Part shown: positions 23,749 through 32,568 of the stretch, in pieces
Layout: every line of letters begins with the position of its first letter
Numbering within the stretch: the stretch's first letter is position 1
Assembly (NCBI RefSeq): GCF_042432825.1
Contig: NZ_JBHLWN010000022.1
Coordinates: 62,001-126,000, forward strand
Source: Gordoniibacillus chartarius
GTDB lineage: Bacteria > Bacillota > Bacilli > Paenibacillales > NBRC-103111
Length of the DNA: 64,000 nucleotides
Reading direction: 5' to 3'
The notes under the pieces: generated by a model
The model's input: the letters and a program-made list of their open reading frames with translations, nothing else
What the model was told of the DNA's origin: nothing
Databases searched by the model: none
Program-made: the position numbers and the translations under genes

Positions 23749-25365
23749 ATGAGTCGCAGGAATCGTATTCTATTCGGTATTGCCGCCGTGCTGTCGACCG
23801 GCATGCTGGCGTACGCCATTCCATGGGAAACCAGCTTGGCTTTTACCAGTATAGCGCTCATGATATGGATGAGCGCTATTTGTGTTGTTTACGGGATTGC
23901 CGAGAAGGCCTCGATCCGTCAGAAGGAACATAAGGTGTTGCTGGAGTGGACGATGGACCGGGTGCCCGGCGGCATTATTTTCTTTGATCGGACGGAGCGG
24001 ATTCAATATATGAATCAAAGCATGCTGGGCATATGGGAGCGCCTTGGGCTGCAGAGACATGCCCGGGCTGGGGGGTCTCTGCAGGAGCTCCTGCAGGATT
24101 TGGGGATTGCACCGGATGAATCGATTACGTACCGGGCGCTTCGGCAAGGCGTCGTTGTGAACAAATTCCGCAAGCGGTTCGGTGAAACCGTTGTTATGCT
24201 CGATGCCGTGCCGGTCGTTCATCCGAATACCCGGGAGTTCTTGGGGGCCGTTGTTTACATTCAGGACGTAACGGAAGAGACTCGCGCTGCCGACCGGATG
24301 CTGGCAAGCCTGTTCCATCAGGAGAAGCTGGCGGGCCATTTGCAGCAGCTGCTCGACATGCTCCCCGTATCCGTGCTGGCTATTGACAGCGAAGGGACGA
24401 TTTTGGCGACGAACGATCAGTTTGCTTCCCACTTTGCCGGGCTTACGAAGGAACAGCTTGTAGGCGCATCCTGCAGGCAATTGGCCGAATCCCGCGGTCT
24501 CAACTACGACGCGACGGATATCGTGAAAGGGCTCCGCGGCGAGCGGGTCATCGCGCAGTATTCCGCTTATAAGGACAACTCGTTCCTGAACTATGTGTAT
24601 CCGCTGCAGAGCAATGAGGGCGGTCCGATTCAGGGGGCCATAGCCATCTATCAAGATATAAGCGAGCTGGAGAAGCTGAAGCAGGAAATCGGCCAAATGG
24701 AGCGGCTCGATTTAGTCGGACAAATGGCCGCCAGCATCACGCATGAAATCCGCAATCCGCTTGCGGTCGTTCAGGGCTTCATTCAGCTCTTGAATGAGCG
24801 CGAGTCCAAGGCCGCCGCACCTGCGCCCAATCAGCGCTACTACGATATGATTTTGGATGAGCTGGGGCGCGCCAACGAGATCATTAGCGATTTCCTGTCC
24901 TTGGCGCAGAATCGGATCGTCGAGATGGAAAGCCGAAACCTGAACGCCTTGATTGAATCTGTCTATCCGATGATTCAAGCCGAAGGGAATTTATACGGGA
25001 TTACCGCCCGGCTGGAGCTGAACGACACTGTGCCGGATGTGCAGATGAACGAGAAGGAGATCAAACAGCTGCTGCTGAATTTGGTCCGCAACGGCATCGA
25101 AGCGATGCAGCCTAACGGTACGCTAACGATTCGGACGGCTGCGCTGGAACGGGGAGGAGCGGCGCTCAGTGTAAGCGATACCGGGACCGGTATTCCGGAG
25201 GACATTCGCCAGCGTATGTTCGAGCCGTTCTTCACCTCCAAGGAGCGGGGCACCGGGCTCGGGCTTCCTGTCTGCTACAGCATCGTACAGAAGCATCGGG
25301 GCACGATTGACGTTCATTCGGAGCCGGGACGGGGCACGACGTTCACCGTCGCGCTGCCTTGCTGA
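23749..25365 (+). CDS. Membrane PAS-histidine kinase, sporulation-kinase-like
   Basis: 538 residues. Two N-terminal membrane segments (about 7-25 and 28-48) separated by a very short loop, then two PAS domains (about 70-180, DRVPGGIIFFDRTERIQYMN; about 200-305, DMLPVSVLAIDSEGTILATN). HisKA follows with phospho-acceptor His332 in ASITHEIRNPLAVVQGF, then HATPase with N box NLVRNGIEAMQPNG and G boxes DTGTGIPEDI and TGLGLP. No receiver domain or adjacent response regulator, as in orphan kinases of the KinA-E type that feed the Spo0 phosphorelay; that role is inference. AGGGGAG precedes ATG 23749. It overlaps no neighbour and shares a terminator region with the tRNA. Confidence 0.88.
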   Translation: MSRRNRILFGIAAVLSTGMLAYAIPWETSLAFTSIALMIWMSAICVVYGIAEKASIRQKEHKVLLEWTMDRVPGGIIFFDRTERIQYMNQSMLGIWERLGLQRHARAGGSLQELLQDLGIAPDESITYRALRQGVVVNKFRKRFGETVVMLDAVPVVHPNTREFLGAVVYIQDVTEETRAADRMLASLFHQEKLAGHLQQLLDMLPVSVLAIDSEGTILATNDQFASHFAGLTKEQLVGASCRQLAESRGLNYDATDIVKGLRGERVIAQYSAYKDNSFLNYVYPLQSNEGGPIQGAIAIYQDISELEKLKQEIGQMERLDLVGQMAASITHEIRNPLAVVQGFIQLLNERESKAAAPAPNQRYYDMILDELGRANEIISDFLSLAQNRIVEMESRNLNALIESVYPMIQAEGNLYGITARLELNDTVPDVQMNEKEIKQLLLNLVRNGIEAMQPNGTLTIRTAALERGGAALSVSDTGTGIPEDIRQRMFEPFFTSKERGTGLGLPVCYSIVQKHRGTIDVHSEPGRGTTFTVALPC

Positions 25366-25387
25366 GCAAGGCCGAAGAATAAAGAAA

Positions 25388-25419
25388 TCCACCGAACGCA
25401 TTCATGCGCACGGTGGATG
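25388..25419 (-). terminator. Bidirectional-looking terminator between kinase and tRNA-Gln
   Basis: ATCCACCG and CGGTGGAT arms (8 bp) enclose an inner GCGCATGAATGCG-type stem. On the minus strand it is followed by TTCTTTATT, so it should end the tRNA transcript; it may also slow the kinase transcript. Confidence 0.6.
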
Positions 25420-25426
25420 GGGTCGA

Positions 25427-25498
25427 CTGGGAAACTAGGATTTGAACCTAGGCATGACGGAGTCAAAGTCCGTTGCCTTACCGCTTGGCTATTTCCCA
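25427..25498 (-). tRNA. tRNA-Gln (anticodon TTG)
   Basis: 72 nt on the minus strand. Acceptor TGGGAAA pairs with TTTCCCA (discriminator G). D arm GCCAAGCGGTAAGGC, anticodon arm CGGAC-TTTGACT-CCG with anticodon TTG, T arm CCTAGGTTCAAATCCTAG. CCA is not encoded. Close to the B. subtilis tRNA-Gln. Confidence 0.95.
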
Positions 25499-25637
25499 TC
25501 GTGACATCCATTATTGTGTCTCGGCTTCAGCAAAATATACATCCAGGCGCAAAATTCGGCATCGGCAACTTTCCGCTTCGGCTGCGCGTATAAGGGTAGG
25601 AGAACAGCTAACAGCAGGAACGGAAGGTGCAGGCAAA

Positions 25638-26393
25638 ATGGAACGACAAATAGCCGGGCCGGCGTCATCCGGCGGCAAGGGGCTTAAAGAAGATGCCCGC
25701 AGCCGACGATTTCTTCGCCCCGGCCGGAAGCTGGCGATGCGCCTTGTGACGATAATGATTATAGCCGCTCTGGCTGCAGTCGGCTGCGGCTGGGCGATCC
25801 ACGAGCACGTAGTCCGCGAGGGCTCCGCCTATATCGTCGAAGCGGCCGAAGCGCCTCAAGCCGATGCGATTCTGGTGCTGGGAGCCAAGGTGACCCCGGG
25901 CGGCGGCGTATCCGCGATTCTCGGCGACCGGCTGCAGGTCGGACTGCAGCTGTACCAGGCCGGGAAGTCGAACCGGATTCTCGTCAGCGGCGACCACGGG
26001 CGAACGACCTATGACGAAGTCAATACGATGAAATCGTTCTTGAAGGCGCGCGGGGTGCCGGGCGATCATATTTTTATGGATCACGCGGGGTTCAGTACGT
26101 ATGAGAGCATGTACCGGGCTCGCGACATTTTTCAGGTGAAGAAGGTTCTCATCGTAACGCAGCGCTACCACCTGATGCGGGCCGTGTATGAGGCGCGGCA
26201 GCTGGGCCTGGATGCCTACGGGGTCGCGTCGGATTTGCAGCGCTACGCGGGGATGCCGAGGTTCGAGCTGCGCGAGGTGCTTGCCCGGATTAAAGATTTC
26301 TTCTGGGTGAACGTGTGGAAGCCGAAGCCGACGTACCTCGGGGAGACGATCCCCGTGTCCGGAAGCGGGGCGCTGACGGATGATAAGCAGTAA
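25638..26393 (+). CDS. SanA/YdcF-type (DUF218) membrane-anchored protein
   Basis: 251 residues from ATG 25638 (GGAAGG about 10 bases upstream); the open frame further left runs into the tRNA and is not used. One transmembrane helix (VTIMIIAALAAVGCGWAI, about 37-54) places the catalytic-like domain outside the membrane. DUF218 marks: ADAILVLGAKVTPGGGVSAI, NRILVSGDHGRTTYDEVNTM, DHAGFSTYESMYRARDIF and VTQRYHLMRAVYEARQLG with conserved Asp, Glu and His. SanA relatives affect envelope permeability to vancomycin and SDS in enterobacteria; the chemistry is unresolved. It precedes a glycosyltransferase and a WsfD-like protein, so an envelope-glycan role fits. Confidence 0.85.
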   Translation: MERQIAGPASSGGKGLKEDARSRRFLRPGRKLAMRLVTIMIIAALAAVGCGWAIHEHVVREGSAYIVEAAEAPQADAILVLGAKVTPGGGVSAILGDRLQVGLQLYQAGKSNRILVSGDHGRTTYDEVNTMKSFLKARGVPGDHIFMDHAGFSTYESMYRARDIFQVKKVLIVTQRYHLMRAVYEARQLGLDAYGVASDLQRYAGMPRFELREVLARIKDFFWVNVWKPKPTYLGETIPVSGSGALTDDKQ

Positions 26394-26608
26394 GCGAGGC
26401 GAGCCGCCTTTCCATGGGGAATGGAGGGGCGGTTTTTGCTGCGGCGAAAATAAAAGATAGTAGTGATCCGGAATGATTTGCACGGATGGAGGAGCTTCTT
26501 CTTCGTCATGGTGCGAGGTGAGCGCAAGCTGGATGTCAAGCTGACAAAATCTTTGAATCCGAGCAACAATTCCGCGAAACATGCGTCTAAAGGGATATTG
26601 AGGAAATA

Positions 26609-27688
26609 ATGGAGTGCGATTGTAAAATGGACTATTCGAGAGTTTTGCCGGTGCTGGCTGTCGTCATCCCTTGCTACAACGAGGAGGACGTTCTCCCCGA
26701 GACGATCGGCCGGATTACTCAAGTACTGGAAGAGCTGACGCGGGACCGGTTCATTGCCGAGGGGAGCTTCCTTGTATGTGTGGACGATGGCAGCAAGGAC
26801 CGTACGTGGGCGATCATCGAAGCGCATCAGCGTCTGAACCGCCGGGTGGCCGGAATCAAGCTGGCGCGGAACGCAGGGCATCAGAGGGCGCTGCTGGCCG
26901 GGCTGCAAAGCGCGCGCGCGCGTGCCGATTGCGTCGTTTCGATCGATGCCGATCTGCAGGACGATCCGGAAGCGATCCGTGAATTTATCGCCAAATTCCG
27001 CGAGGGCTGCGACATCGTTTACGGCATCCGCCGGAGCAGGGGCACGGATTCGGCATTTAAGCGGCATACGGCGCAGTGGTTTTATAAGCTGATGCGGAAG
27101 CTCGGGGCCGATGTGGAATATAATCATGCCGACTACCGGCTGATGAGCAGGCGGGCGCTGGAGCAGCTGGACCGTTTCAAAGAGGTGAATGTGTTCCTGC
27201 GGGGCATCGTGCCGTTAATCGGGTTTCGGAGCGAGTGCGTGTACTATGACCGAAACGAGCGATGGGCCGGGGAGTCGAAATATCCGTTGAAGAAAATGCT
27301 GTCGTTCGCCTGGGATGGCATCACCTCGCTCAGTGTGACGCCGATCCGCCTCGTGACGGCGGCCGGATTCGCGCTGTTTGTGCTCAGCCTGTTTGCCGGA
27401 GTGTATGCGGTCGTCCGGAAGATGACGGGCAATACGGTGACGGGATGGGCTTCGCTCATGGTATCGCTCTGGTTCGTCGGGGGCGTCCAGCTGATCAGTC
27501 TCGGTTTAATCGGGGAATACATAGGGAAAATTTATAAAGAGGTTAAGCGAAGACCGCTTTACGTTATCGAAGAGGACGTTCCTGCACAGACGGAGCAGAT
27601 TGCGGTATCGGGCCCCTTCGAGCAGGGGGGCTCGGGACTTTCGGCAGGCGCGGGATTGAACAGAAGGCAGGTGCAAGAAATTCGATGA
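26609..27688 (+). CDS. GT2 glycosyltransferase, GtrB/DPM1-like
   Basis: 359 residues. GT-A catalytic domain (about 10-240): VVIPCYNEEDVLPETI, VDDGSKDRTW, ARNAGHQRALLAGLQ and the metal-binding SIDADLQDDP, followed by HADYRLMSRRALEQL. Two C-terminal helices (about 247-270 and 285-310; WASLMVSLWFVGGVQLISLG) anchor it to the membrane. This build is typical of enzymes that load a sugar onto polyprenyl phosphate (GtrB, YkoT, CsbB). The product would be flipped and used by a GT-C-type transferase, and the WsfD-like gene 91 bp downstream is a natural partner. ATG 26609 is chosen (TTGAGG five bases upstream); ATG 26627 is possible. The last ~45 residues are a low-complexity tail. Confidence 0.88.
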   Translation: MECDCKMDYSRVLPVLAVVIPCYNEEDVLPETIGRITQVLEELTRDRFIAEGSFLVCVDDGSKDRTWAIIEAHQRLNRRVAGIKLARNAGHQRALLAGLQSARARADCVVSIDADLQDDPEAIREFIAKFREGCDIVYGIRRSRGTDSAFKRHTAQWFYKLMRKLGADVEYNHADYRLMSRRALEQLDRFKEVNVFLRGIVPLIGFRSECVYYDRNERWAGESKYPLKKMLSFAWDGITSLSVTPIRLVTAAGFALFVLSLFAGVYAVVRKMTGNTVTGWASLMVSLWFVGGVQLISLGLIGEYIGKIYKEVKRRPLYVIEEDVPAQTEQIAVSGPFEQGGSGLSAGAGLNRRQVQEIR

Positions 27689-27779
27689 GGCAGACGGTTA
27701 GAAATGATATGTGGAATACCAATGGGAAGTTATGCCCGGGAGCGCGGGCTCTTGCGCTTCGTCAGGCAGGTGAGCCGAT

Positions 27780-29252
27780 ATGAGCTGGAAACGGGCCGCC
27801 GTGTACGGGCCGCTTGCCGCTGCCTTCGCTGTGTTCGTGTATGTGTGCCTGATCCGGCCGATCGTCGGAATTGCAGACAATGGCGATTTTCTCAGAATCA
27901 TGAGCTCTACCGGGCTGGATGATTTGCAGCGGGACTTGCCCCGGGAAGAGAGGTACTTCAGCTATTTCATCCGTGAGTTCCAGCTGACGAACCTCGGCCT
28001 CGGCGGCTACATTTCGACGCAGGTGCCGCTTGTCTTGCTGGCGACCGGGTTGAACCGGCTGTTTTACAGCACGACTGTATTCGATATACGGTTTCTGGCA
28101 GCGGTCTACATGGTGCTGCTGCTGGCGGCTTTCGCAATCGTGCTTCGCAGCCAGCGGCAGCTTCCGGTACTTGTACGGGTGCTGCTGGCCGTCCTACTCG
28201 TCGTCGTGTTTACGGATGTCGGCTATATCGGCTATTTCAATTCTCTGTTCGGCGAGCCGGTTTCATATGTATTTCTGCTGCTTACGGTCGCGCTTGCTTT
28301 GGCGCTTTCTTCCGCCGGCCGGCCGTCACGGAAGCTGCTGCTTGCTTTTTTCGTCTCGGCGGTATGGCTGACCTGCTCGAAAATCCAGAACGCGCCGATC
28401 GGCGTGCTGATCGCCCTGCTCGGCTTACGCTTCGTCCCCCTGCGGCCGGATGCGGCATGGAGAAGGCTGGTGCTCGCTTGCTCCGCCGTACTGGCGTTAG
28501 GCTCCATGGCCATGTACGTGCTGGCGCCGAAGCAGCTGAAGGACATCAACATGTATCAGACCGTGTTCTACGGAGTGATCAAGGATTCCCAGTCGCCGGA
28601 GCGGGATCTGGAGGAGCTGGGGCTGCCGGCTGAGCTGGCTGTGCTTGCGGGGACGAACTATTTTACGAAGGATACGGCCATCCCGCAGCAGGACCCGCGG
28701 CTTAAGGAGATGTTCTACGACCGGATCAGCCATGGGAAGGTCGCTCTGTTCTATGCGCGGCATCCGCTGCGCCTGCTCGGCAAGCTGGAGGTTGCGGCGG
28801 AGAACGGGATGACGATCCGTCCGTACTATCTCGGTACGTATGAGAAGCGGGAGGGGATGCCGGCCGGAGCCGTTTCGGAGAAGTTCGGGTATTGGAGCGA
28901 GTGGAAGCGAAGCGTGCTGCCGAATACGCTGTGGTTCCTGCTTCCGTTCAGCGCCTTGTACTATGCCGTTTTGTGGCGGGAGTGGAGGCGGGCTGCGTCG
29001 GCGGCAAGGCGTGTTTGCTGCGAGACGTTTGCGTTAATCGGTTTGATCGGCGCCGTTTCCTTCGTCATCCCGGTGGTCGGCGACGGTTTGGCGGATCTCG
29101 CGAAGCATCTGTTTCTTTATAACGTCTGCTTTGACATTATGTTCGTTTCCGGTGTGCTATGGGTGAGCGGCAAAGCTGTGGTATGGGCGGATCGGCTCTG
29201 GCTGCGCAGGAGGAAGCTACAGGCTAAGGAAGGCCGCGAGTCGATTGTTTAA
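27780..29252 (+). CDS. wsfD: WsfD-like integral membrane hexose transferase
   Basis: 490 residues with about ten hydrophobic segments. The first extracytoplasmic loop carries GIADNGDFLRIM, a conserved acidic motif of this family placed as in GT-C glycosyltransferases. GYIGYFNSLFGEPVSYVFLL is the second strongly conserved block; a large extracytoplasmic region (about 250-370) precedes the last helices. WsfD was described in the S-layer glycan cluster of Geobacillus. It would use the lipid-linked sugar made by the preceding GT2 enzyme to decorate a surface polymer or S-layer glycan (inference; the acceptor is unknown). The AGGTGAG Shine-Dalgarno is 5-6 bases before ATG 27780. Confidence 0.75.
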   Translation: MSWKRAAVYGPLAAAFAVFVYVCLIRPIVGIADNGDFLRIMSSTGLDDLQRDLPREERYFSYFIREFQLTNLGLGGYISTQVPLVLLATGLNRLFYSTTVFDIRFLAAVYMVLLLAAFAIVLRSQRQLPVLVRVLLAVLLVVVFTDVGYIGYFNSLFGEPVSYVFLLLTVALALALSSAGRPSRKLLLAFFVSAVWLTCSKIQNAPIGVLIALLGLRFVPLRPDAAWRRLVLACSAVLALGSMAMYVLAPKQLKDINMYQTVFYGVIKDSQSPERDLEELGLPAELAVLAGTNYFTKDTAIPQQDPRLKEMFYDRISHGKVALFYARHPLRLLGKLEVAAENGMTIRPYYLGTYEKREGMPAGAVSEKFGYWSEWKRSVLPNTLWFLLPFSALYYAVLWREWRRAASAARRVCCETFALIGLIGAVSFVIPVVGDGLADLAKHLFLYNVCFDIMFVSGVLWVSGKAVVWADRLWLRRRKLQAKEGRESIV

Positions 29253-29385
29253 GGGGCAGGATCGGGAGGCGCAGTTGCGGATTGGGGCGTAGTGCCGATG
29301 TAAGGGCTGACGGTACTGTCGGTGCTCTTTGCGGCCCTTGTTACATTGGCTGTGTACTACGTTAGGCCAATCCGCGGCCTGCCCC
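29253..29385. repeat. Long imperfect inverted repeat after wsfD
   Basis: GGGGCAGG (29253-29260) is complementary to CCTGCCCC (29378-29385), and GCGGATTGG (29277-29285) to CCAATCCGC (29367-29375); AAGGGC...GCCCTT adds a smaller inner pair. The arms are nested in order, so one long transcript stem-loop is possible. The rest of the 29253-29703 gap (A+T-rich to 29640) holds no gene. Confidence 0.5.
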
Positions 29386-29703
29386 CCTGTATACTGGCAA
29401 GCCCGGAGAGCTTTGGCAGCGACATCGGATCGGCTAAGAGGATGGATGTAAGCGTTTCGCTATGAAAATAGATACAGTTTCTTTCGTAAACCCCCAATAC
29501 CATAATCCCCATCCATATTAGGACTACTTTTCCCCTTTACCCTATTGGAAAGCCCCTGTGCATAAGCAACATCAGAGCGAGCCATAGTAATATGGAAAAA
29601 TCAGGGCGGCCATACAAATAAACGTCGAATCGCCTCATGCAAAATCCAGTAATTCAATGGTTGTGCATCATCACGCTTGACGTAAAGTGACCGCGGAGTC
29701 TTC

Positions 29704-30687
29704 ATGAACAACGAAATGGATGGAGAACACATACGGATGGAAATTCGAATCGGCTTCGTGGCGAACGCCTTGGCGGTGTATGCGAATACCCCGAGCTCGA
29801 GCTATACGTACAAACAATTTGCCCGGCAGGATCATCGGGATGCGGCGATGGAGCGGGCGGTCGAGGTCGGACGAAGCAATCTGCGTGCAACGCAGAGGAT
29901 TCTGTATTACTGCGCTGCTCACGGCATTCGGCTGTACCGAATGTCATCGGCGCTCGTGCCTCTCGCCACTCACCCGGACGTGCGCATCGATGTCGGCGAG
30001 GTTTATACGAAGGAGCTCGGCGAATTGGGGGCGTTCGCCCGCCGTGAGGACATTCGGGTGACGATGCATCCGAACCAATTCACGCTCCTCAACGGCTCGG
30101 ACAAAGTGGTTGCGGCCGCGATCGAGGATCTCGAGTATCATAACGCCATATTGGACGGCATGGGAATGGACGCTTCCTGCATCATCAACATTCACGTCGG
30201 CGGCATGTACGGCGATAAGGGGGCGGCGATCCAACGGCTGTACGGGAAGCTTCCGGAGGTGCCGGAGCGGGTCATGCGCAGACTCACTTTCGAAAATGAC
30301 GACAAAACCTATACGGCGGAAGAAACGCTTGCGGTATGCGAAACGGCCGGGCGGCCAATGATGCTCGACCTGCATCACGACTGGTGCAATCCGTCCGGCG
30401 CCAAGCCGCTGGAGCTGCTGCCGCGCATTGCGGCTACGTGGGGGGAACTGCCGCTGAAGCTGCATATCTCCTCGCCGAAGTCGGAGGCGGATTTTCGGTC
30501 GCATGCGGACGATGTGGAGCCGGGGCTTTTGCTTGATTTTCTCAGAGGGTGTAAGGAAGCGGGCCTTGGGCGGGTAGATGTCATGGTCGAAGCCAAGCGA
30601 AAGGACCTTGCCTGTCTGAAGCTGGCGGAGGAGCTCGGGCGGGTGCGCGGGGTGAAGCGGATCGACGGTGCGGTGCTGCGATGGTGA
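29704..30687 (+). CDS. uvsE: UvsE, UV damage endonuclease
   Basis: 327 residues. UvsE nicks DNA 5' of UV photoproducts, an alternative excision-repair entry, and is common in spore formers. The TIM-barrel family marks are visible: RIGFVANALAVYANTPSSSY, NLRATQRILYYCAAHGIRLY, RVTMHPNQFTLLNG, CIINIHVGGMYGDK, RLTFENDDKTYT, LDLHHDWCNPSG, LKLHISSPKS and DVMVEAKRKD, including the metal-binding His, Glu and Asp residues. ATG 29704 has GGAG 6 bases upstream. ATG 29737, nearer the conserved core, is a plausible alternative and would remove 11 residues. The stop lies 86 bp before the next coding start. Confidence 0.93.
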   Translation: MNNEMDGEHIRMEIRIGFVANALAVYANTPSSSYTYKQFARQDHRDAAMERAVEVGRSNLRATQRILYYCAAHGIRLYRMSSALVPLATHPDVRIDVGEVYTKELGELGAFARREDIRVTMHPNQFTLLNGSDKVVAAAIEDLEYHNAILDGMGMDASCIINIHVGGMYGDKGAAIQRLYGKLPEVPERVMRRLTFENDDKTYTAEETLAVCETAGRPMMLDLHHDWCNPSGAKPLELLPRIAATWGELPLKLHISSPKSEADFRSHADDVEPGLLLDFLRGCKEAGLGRVDVMVEAKRKDLACLKLAEELGRVRGVKRIDGAVLRW

Positions 30688-30773
30688 ACGGACTGGAATG
30701 CCGCTATCGTTACGGATCCATAGGCCGTGCTACAATAGGGCTGACCAACAGGAACCGGGGGGGTGCGTACACG

Positions 30774-31469
30774 ATGAAGCTGCACGCATGGATCGGAGAT
30801 ACGGGACATTGCTCCCGAAGGGAAGCGCAGAGGCTTATTAAAGCGGGGCGGGTAACGGTAGACGGACGGGTCGCCGGCATACATACGCCAGTCCGCGAGG
30901 ACGCCGACATTCGGATTGACGGGGTACGGCTCGGGCCGCGGCGGAAATACGTTTACATCATGCTGAATAAGCCGGTCGGCGTCGTATGTACGATGGCTCG
31001 GAGCGTGGAAGGCAATATCGCCGATTTTATATCATCTGATACCGCGATATCGCCGGTCGGCCGGTTGGATAAAGACTCGGAGGGGCTGCTGCTGCTGACA
31101 AATCATGGTGACGTTTCGCAGCGGCTGCTGCACGGTGAGCACGAGCGCGAGAAGGAGTACAGGGTAACGGTAGACAAGCCGCTTACAGCGGCAGCTCTGG
31201 AGGGGATGGCGGCCGGCGTGGAGATGCTCGGGACCGTGACGAAGCCGTGCCGGACGGAGCAGGCGGGGGAGCGAACGTTTCACATCGTGCTGACGCAGGG
31301 GCTGAATCGCCAAATCCGGCGCATGTGCCGGGCTTTCGATTACCGGGTGGAGCGGTTGCAGCGGGTGCGGATTATGGAGCTGGAGCTGGGCGATCTGGAC
31401 ATGGGCGCCTGGCGGGAGCTGACGGAGGCGGAGCGGATCAAGCTGCTGCAGCCGCTCGGGCTGCTGTAG
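30774..31469 (+). CDS. RsuA/RluF-family rRNA pseudouridine synthase
   Basis: 231 residues. N-terminal S4 RNA-binding domain (1-60, GHCSRREAQRLIKAGRVTVD) and catalytic domain with the RsuA-family motif GRLDKDSEGLLLLTN; catalytic Asp99. LNKPVGVVCT and TQGLNRQIRRMCRAF are further marks, closest in style to RluF (23S U2604), but the target uridine cannot be told from sequence. ATG 30774 is preceded by a G-rich Shine-Dalgarno. An extended -10 (TGC-TACAAT, 30731-30736) suggests its own promoter. A weak hairpin AGCAAC-GTGAA-GTTGCT with TT lies 40-60 bases after the stop. Confidence 0.92.
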   Translation: MKLHAWIGDTGHCSRREAQRLIKAGRVTVDGRVAGIHTPVREDADIRIDGVRLGPRRKYVYIMLNKPVGVVCTMARSVEGNIADFISSDTAISPVGRLDKDSEGLLLLTNHGDVSQRLLHGEHEREKEYRVTVDKPLTAAALEGMAAGVEMLGTVTKPCRTEQAGERTFHIVLTQGLNRQIRRMCRAFDYRVERLQRVRIMELELGDLDMGAWRELTEAERIKLLQPLGLL

Positions 31470-31528
31470 CGGGCAAGAGAAGGGAAACCGTATGGCGTTA
31501 GAAAATGCCGCAGCAACGTGAAGTTGCT

Positions 31529-31753
31529 TTATGCAGATAAGGCAACCTGCAGAAGTCGCAGGGCAGCAGGCCGCTCTTGCTTGACTGGAGCAGCTTGCTG
31601 CTCTGCGTTTGCGATTTCTCCATAAGCTCCCATGACCGCCGGCGATGCAAGCCGCATGCCCCCGCCATGCAGCTCCGGCTCCGCGCAGCTGTCCGCTTCC
31701 TCTAACCGCAGCAGTCGGCCGGCCTGCGCCGCCGCTTGGCCCCGACTGGTCAC
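31529..31753 (-). CDS. Doubtful small ORF coupled to the upstream gene
   Basis: 74 codons on the minus strand. The GTG at 31753 overlaps the TGA of the 31750-32280 gene (GTGA), a common coupling arrangement. The product is Ala/Gln/Glu-rich (LLRLEEADSCAEPELHGGG) with no recognised motif, and no independent ribosome-binding site exists. It fills the 280-bp gap to the pseudouridine synthase. It may be chance in G+C-rich DNA. Confidence 0.2.
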   Translation of the reverse strand: MTSRGQAAAQAGRLLRLEEADSCAEPELHGGGMRLASPAVMGAYGEIANAEQQAAPVKQERPAALRLLQVALSA

Positions 31754-32280
31754 TCCCCGCCAAAATTCATGATCAGCGTCTGGATTTTCTGCAGCCGCAC
31801 ATATTCGTGCTTCTCAAGCTTCTGCCGGAAATAGCCGTACAAGTACACGGCCTCCATGAAGGTCAGAGCCGGATAACAAGCCACATCCTGGTTCGTATAC
31901 GGATTGTCGAGCAGCACCTGCCACTCTCCGTCCCGGTCGCCCGGCGCAACGGCAGCAAGCGCCTCCTTCTTATAAGCGGCCGTCTGCTCCAGCTCGTCCC
32001 ACAGCTTTTCCCACGATGGACTGAACCCGGCCGGCTGGGGGAACAGCTCCCTTCCCCTGCGCAGCAGCGCGTCGACCCGCTCGATCTCCTCGTCTCCAAA
32101 CGATCTCAGCAGTGCGGTAAAGCCTTCTACAATCGGGTAAAATGCCGGATACCGCTCTGCCTCCACCGCCTCGCGCACATGCGCCTGCTCCTCGGCCGTA
32201 CCGGCTGCGGCGAACCGCTCGAACCAACCTGTCGTCATGACCGCAATCCACTCCGTTATCAGGTTTTCCCTTACTGTCAT
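31750..32280 (-). CDS. Hypothetical helical cytosolic protein
   Basis: 176 residues, no signal or membrane segment, mostly helical and acidic (HVREAVEAERYPAFYPIVEG; FGDEEIERVDALLRRGRELF; EAVYLYGYFRQKLEKHEYVR). No family was recognised. ATG 32280 begins the frame but has only a weak Shine-Dalgarno; ATG 32238 (GGAG upstream, long spacing) is an alternative. It is monocistronic or followed by a doubtful coupled ORF, and divergent from the SLH protein gene. Confidence 0.65.
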   Translation of the reverse strand: MTVRENLITEWIAVMTTGWFERFAAAGTAEEQAHVREAVEAERYPAFYPIVEGFTALLRSFGDEEIERVDALLRRGRELFPQPAGFSPSWEKLWDELEQTAAYKKEALAAVAPGDRDGEWQVLLDNPYTNQDVACYPALTFMEAVYLYGYFRQKLEKHEYVRLQKIQTLIMNFGGE

Positions 32281-32364
32281 GCAGCGAAGGACTTGGTGTA
32301 AAGGGGCGAAAGAATGTATGGTTATTATTTTACGTCAACACTACAGATATCTCAATTTATGGAT

Positions 32365-32378
32365 TGTAACCGGTTACG
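32365..32378. promoter_or_regulatory. cre-like (CcpA-type) palindrome
   Basis: TGTAACCGGTTACG fits the catabolite-responsive consensus TGWAANCGNTNWCA at 13 of 14 positions. It lies about 190 bases before the YcdB/SLH gene and 85 bases from the divergent start. The 32281-32568 gap holds no gene. Confidence 0.4.
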
Positions 32379-32568
32379 GAAATGGTAAGCTGGCCTGCTG
32401 GGCAAACGATCTGCTTGGAGGCTGACTAGGACCAATCCCAGAGCAATGGCTGCGAACGGCGAAAAAACCGCTTTAAAATTTTTCCGGACGTGCAGCAACC
32501 TTTGCCGAGGGACCCGCGTCTGGTAAGCAAACGGAAAATTCAAGCAGCTCCCAAGGAGGGTTTTCTTA

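Noticed and set aside
25473..25637. N-terminal extension of the SanA/YdcF protein
   Set aside because: It would start inside the tRNA-Gln gene; the ATG at 25638 has a Shine-Dalgarno.
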